The notes under the pieces are model-generated. The model searched no databases. It saw nothing but the letters and a program-made list of their open reading frames with translations, and was not told the origin of the DNA. Of a stretch of 8,213 nucleotides of DNA, positions 6,201 through 8,213 are shown piece after piece. Position numbers and translations under genes: made by a program. This stretch comes from Planctomycetota bacterium (GTDB lineage: Bacteria; Planctomycetota; Planctomycetia; Planctomycetales; Planctomycetaceae). How positions within the stretch are numbered: the stretch's first letter is position 1; each line of letters opens with the position of its first letter. The stretch spans positions 1 through 8,213 of the forward strand of contig JAJRTM010000348.1 of assembly GCA_024278285.1 (NCBI GenBank), written 5' to 3'.

Positions 6201-6341
6201 ATGAGCTTACAATTGCTTCTGGCAGGTGCTGGCAAAGCAGTAAAAGAGATGGGAAAAGCCAATCGGAATTACCGACGCAATCGGCATAACCGATACAATC
6301 AGAATGATCGTTGCTGCTTCTTAATGATCGCCGTGAGTTGA
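6201..6341 (+). CDS. candidate small Asn/Arg-rich protein (doubtful)
   Basis: A 46-residue frame from ATG 6201 begins MSLQLLLAGAGKAVKEMGKA and continues with an Asn/Arg-rich part encoded by three degenerate 18-base units (6260-6277, 6278-6295, 6296-6313; consensus CAATCGG-ATAACCGA). In this frame each unit encodes an N-R/Q-N/H-x-R type hexamer. The C-terminus is hydrophobic and Cys-containing. No ribosome binding site precedes the ATG, and the changes between units are not concentrated at third codon positions. It may be only a repeat that happens to be open. No family recognised. Confidence 0.22.
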   Translation: MSLQLLLAGAGKAVKEMGKANRNYRRNRHNRYNQNDRCCFLMIAVS

Positions 6342-6465
6342 CGCTCCCTGCAAAAGAATAGAGACGCATGAAGTACCAGGCGAACTAGGCTTGAGTATCC
6401 AGCAGCTAATAAGAAAGCGATTTCGGTTGGCCTCTCTTGTTTGTTCTGACTTTTCAGGAATCTGA

Positions 6466-6630
6466 ATGATGCTTTATGATCTTCAAACAAGTGCAGTCTA
6501 TTATATGGACTTCTATCGCGATTACGCCGTGCGCTGGTGGGGAAGTATTGGCCCCGCCGAGTATGGAACTCTGCTGGTTGGAACCTTAGTGTTTGGCTAT
6601 TACCTTCTGAAATCTGCCAACCGAAAGTAG
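6466..6630 (+). CDS. small single-pass membrane protein, 54 residues
   Basis: ATG 6466 (or the adjacent ATG 6469) follows AGGA at 6456-6459 with good spacing and opens a 54-residue frame ending in TAG 6628-6630. The N-terminal half is aromatic and amphipathic (YDLQTSAVYYMDFYRDYAV, then RWWGSIGPAEYG). The second half is one membrane segment, TLLVGTLVFGYYLL, and the end is basic (KSANRK), suggesting an N-out, C-in topology by the positive-inside rule. The sequence reads like a genuine conserved protein, with Trp-Trp, Gly-Pro and no rare stretches. I believe similar short proteins exist in planctomycetes but cannot name a family. It is convergent with the adenosyltransferase gene. Function unknown. 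Confidence 0.62.
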   Translation: MMLYDLQTSAVYYMDFYRDYAVRWWGSIGPAEYGTLLVGTLVFGYYLLKSANRK

Positions 6631-6672
6631 GACCAAAGCAAGCCGAGTTCGTGAGAGCCTTGGCGACTTTCG
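6622..6672. terminator. inverted repeat between convergent genes, possible two-way terminator
   Basis: CGAAAGT (6622-6628) pairs with ACTTTCG (6666-6672). Inside, CCAA-A-GC (6633-6639) pairs with GC-C-TTGG (6657-6663). The structure spans the stop of the small membrane protein gene and ends ten bases from the stop of the adenosyltransferase gene. No T-run follows on either side, so a Rho-independent role is uncertain. Confidence 0.3.
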
Positions 6673-6682
6673 ATAAAACGAT

Positions 6683-7243
6683 TCAGCCGGGCTTCCATAG
6701 CGGCGCAGGATTCTCAGGCTCTTCCGTAATGCGTGCAATCTGAAACAGTAAATCAGACAGGCGATTCAAATAGACTCTCATCTGCTGGCTGACTTTTTCT
6801 GTTTCAGTAAGTCTTAATAAATCCCGCTCTGCCCGCCTGCAAACGGATCGTGCTAAATGTAATGTCGCAGTACAAAGCGAACCGCCCGGCAAGATAAAAC
6901 TGCTTAAAGCGGGTAACTGCTGATGCAATTCTTCGAGCCAGTCATCAAGTTGCTGCACCCGTTCTGGTTTCAGCCGCGGTGTTCTCTTCTTTGAAGCGTC
7001 ACTTTGCGAAGGGACCGAAACATCTGCTCCTAAATCGAACAGATCGTTTTGAATTTGTCTGAGCCAGGAAAAATAAGGCTCGCAAACGCCCTGTGCATTA
7101 CAAAGGCCAAGCAAACAATTCAGTTCATCAATCGAGCCGAGTGATTCAATGCGTAAATCAGTCTTGGAAACTTCTGTCCCATCACCCAGCCGGGTCCGCC
7201 CCGCATCGCCTGTTTTTGTGGTGATTGAATCGAGATGAACCAT
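6683..7243 (-). CDS. cob(I)alamin adenosyltransferase, PduO type
   Basis: This cytoplasmic enzyme transfers the adenosyl group of ATP to cob(I)alamin, making coenzyme B12. The 186-residue protein is of normal length for the single-domain PduO/MMAB family. N-terminal ATP-binding motif: TKTGDAGRTRLGDG (9-22). Then LGSIDELN with Asp39, QNDLFDLGAD (65-74), FILPGGS with Phe116, LHLARSVCRRAER (128-140) with Arg132 and Arg136, and YLNRLSDLLF (158-167). Asp39, Phe116 and Arg132 sit four residues after Asp35, Phe112 and Arg128 of Lactobacillus reuteri PduO, which form the salt bridge and the hydrophobic pocket under the corrin ring. GAGGG stands ten bases before ATG 7243. No B12 riboswitch, B12-dependent enzyme or other cobalamin gene is visible nearby. 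It serves salvage or synthesis of B12 from elsewhere in the genome. Confidence 0.95.
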   Translation of the reverse strand: MVHLDSITTKTGDAGRTRLGDGTEVSKTDLRIESLGSIDELNCLLGLCNAQGVCEPYFSWLRQIQNDLFDLGADVSVPSQSDASKKRTPRLKPERVQQLDDWLEELHQQLPALSSFILPGGSLCTATLHLARSVCRRAERDLLRLTETEKVSQQMRVYLNRLSDLLFQIARITEEPENPAPLWKPG

Positions 7244-7458
7244 CTTAATGTATCCCTCGCTGGAATAATGCCAGGCAAGTCGGGGCAGTAATGCCTCTGG
7301 TGAATTTCCAATTCTCTGTAAGTCGCCATTCAGTGTAACAGCATACCAACCTAGGAGTTAACACCCCCATCTCGCCTTGAGTATCGGTCAAACAATTACT
7401 GTTGTATTTTTGAGTCACAGGTTGATGTGCCTGCACCCATCAAAACGGATCCCTCGCA

Positions 7459-7492
7459 ATCGTTTAACGGCAAGCCGAAGGCGACTGCGTAA
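7459..7492 (+). repeat. 34-bp repeat R34, copy 2
   Basis: All 34 bases are identical to 3734-3767. With the inverted copy 3 it brackets 7459-7702. Confidence 0.8.
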
Positions 7493-7669
7493 GCGGGCTG
7501 GACAATGAAGCCTTGCTATTCAACGAAATGACATCAACCGTACCAGCCATAACGCCGGGCGATAATAGCTTCGATTTTCCTCTGCGATACCATACATAGT
7601 CAATAAAGGCACATTTGTTTAACGACAGGTAGACCGTGATTTGGGAACTCTTGAGTCAAGCCTACCTGA

Positions 7670-7702
7670 TTACGCAGTCGCCTGCGGCTTGCCGTTAAAC
7701 GA
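7670..7702 (-). repeat. 34-bp repeat R34, copy 3 (inverted)
   Basis: This is the reverse complement of R34, beginning TTACGCAGTCGCC and ending GGCTTGCCGTTAAACGA. One base differs (G for T in the TTCGG part) and the last base of the unit is not matched. A degenerate half unit, GTTTAACGACAGGTAG, at 7617-7632 faces it and matches 12 of 16 bases, so 7617-7700 could form a longer hairpin. CAGGTAG/CTACCTG arms add a nested pairing. Confidence 0.75.
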
Positions 7703-7717
7703 ATTATCTGTTGTTTC

Positions 7718-7737
7718 GCAGCATTTTATTGATAAGA
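7718..7737. repeat. 20-mer repeat, copy 2, just past purH
   Basis: GCAGCATTTTATTGATAAGA differs at one base from the 20-mer at 191-210. It ends two bases from the last base of the minus-strand purH gene and lies in the purH 3' region. Confidence 0.5.
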
Positions 7738-7739
7738 GC

Positions 7740-8213
<474 letters not shown>

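Larger units (their letters stand above)
7244..7739. other. gene-free stretch between the adenosyltransferase gene and purH
   Basis: These 496 bases hold the leader of the adenosyltransferase gene (7244 to about 7440), two inverted R34 repeats (7459-7492 and 7670-7702), a partial R34 half (7617-7632), and the second 20-mer copy (7718-7737). Open frames here either overlap the adenosyltransferase gene or run through the repeats and lack a usable start. No cobalamin riboswitch box was seen before the adenosyltransferase gene. Confidence 0.7.

Noticed and set aside
6299..6490. Minus-strand 63-residue frame with a partly hydrophobic middle.
   Set aside because: It starts at TTG without a ribosome binding site and overlaps the well-supported start of the small membrane protein gene on the other strand.
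7244..7460. Cobalamin riboswitch before the adenosyltransferase gene.
   Set aside because: No B12-box-like sequence or fitting multi-stem fold was found in the leader.
7493..7660. Minus-strand open frame of about 60 codons between the inverted 34-bp repeats (includes GVMAGTVDVISLN).
   Set aside because: No usable start after its upstream stop, and its end is read from the repeat itself.

Overview
The window is most likely chromosomal DNA of a planctomycete (Planctomycetota, Planctomycetales-type). This rests on the style of the IspG, UppS and CdsA proteins, the PGFGGILDVIDS form of the CdsA signature, a HTH-first protein with a receiver-like tail, and long gene-poor stretches full of short palindromic repeats. 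No genus can be assigned from sequence alone. No rRNA, tRNA, CRISPR, phage or transposase gene was seen.

Left part (1-3663, + strand): a lipid and isoprenoid block. ispG makes HMBPP near the end of the MEP pathway. It is followed by a divergent CsrA-type RNA-binding protein, then uppS (undecaprenyl diphosphate synthase), whose start region abuts or overlaps the csrA stop, then cdsA (CDP-diacylglycerol synthesis). IspG and UppS are in one metabolic line (isoprenoid units to the wall lipid carrier). CdsA supplies phospholipid precursor. CsrA sits in the middle as a possible translational regulator.

Repeat island (3664-4709): no gene. It holds two elements of about 165 and 176 bp, each with terminal inverted repeats. 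Every end is built of two consecutive hairpins that share one base, the same plan with different stem sequences. A 31-bp direct repeat brackets both elements, and one copy of a 34-bp repeat lies just before them.

Middle (4710-6630): a minus-strand gene for a MerR/excisionase-type HTH joined to a degenerate receiver domain, preceded by a perfect 10+1+10 palindrome. Then about 1.2 kb with at most small genes. The best-supported small gene is a 54-residue single-pass membrane protein (6466-6630, +). Weaker candidates lie at 5935-6123 (-) and 6201-6341 (+).

Right part (6683-8213, - strand): a PduO-type cob(I)alamin adenosyltransferase, a 496-bp gap carrying two inverted copies of the 34-bp repeat, and the 3' end of purH, which runs off the window. 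A 20-mer found just before ispG recurs with one mismatch just after purH.

The most unusual material is the paired-hairpin repeat family, the compact csrA-uppS junction, the HTH/pseudo-receiver protein and the overlooked small membrane protein.
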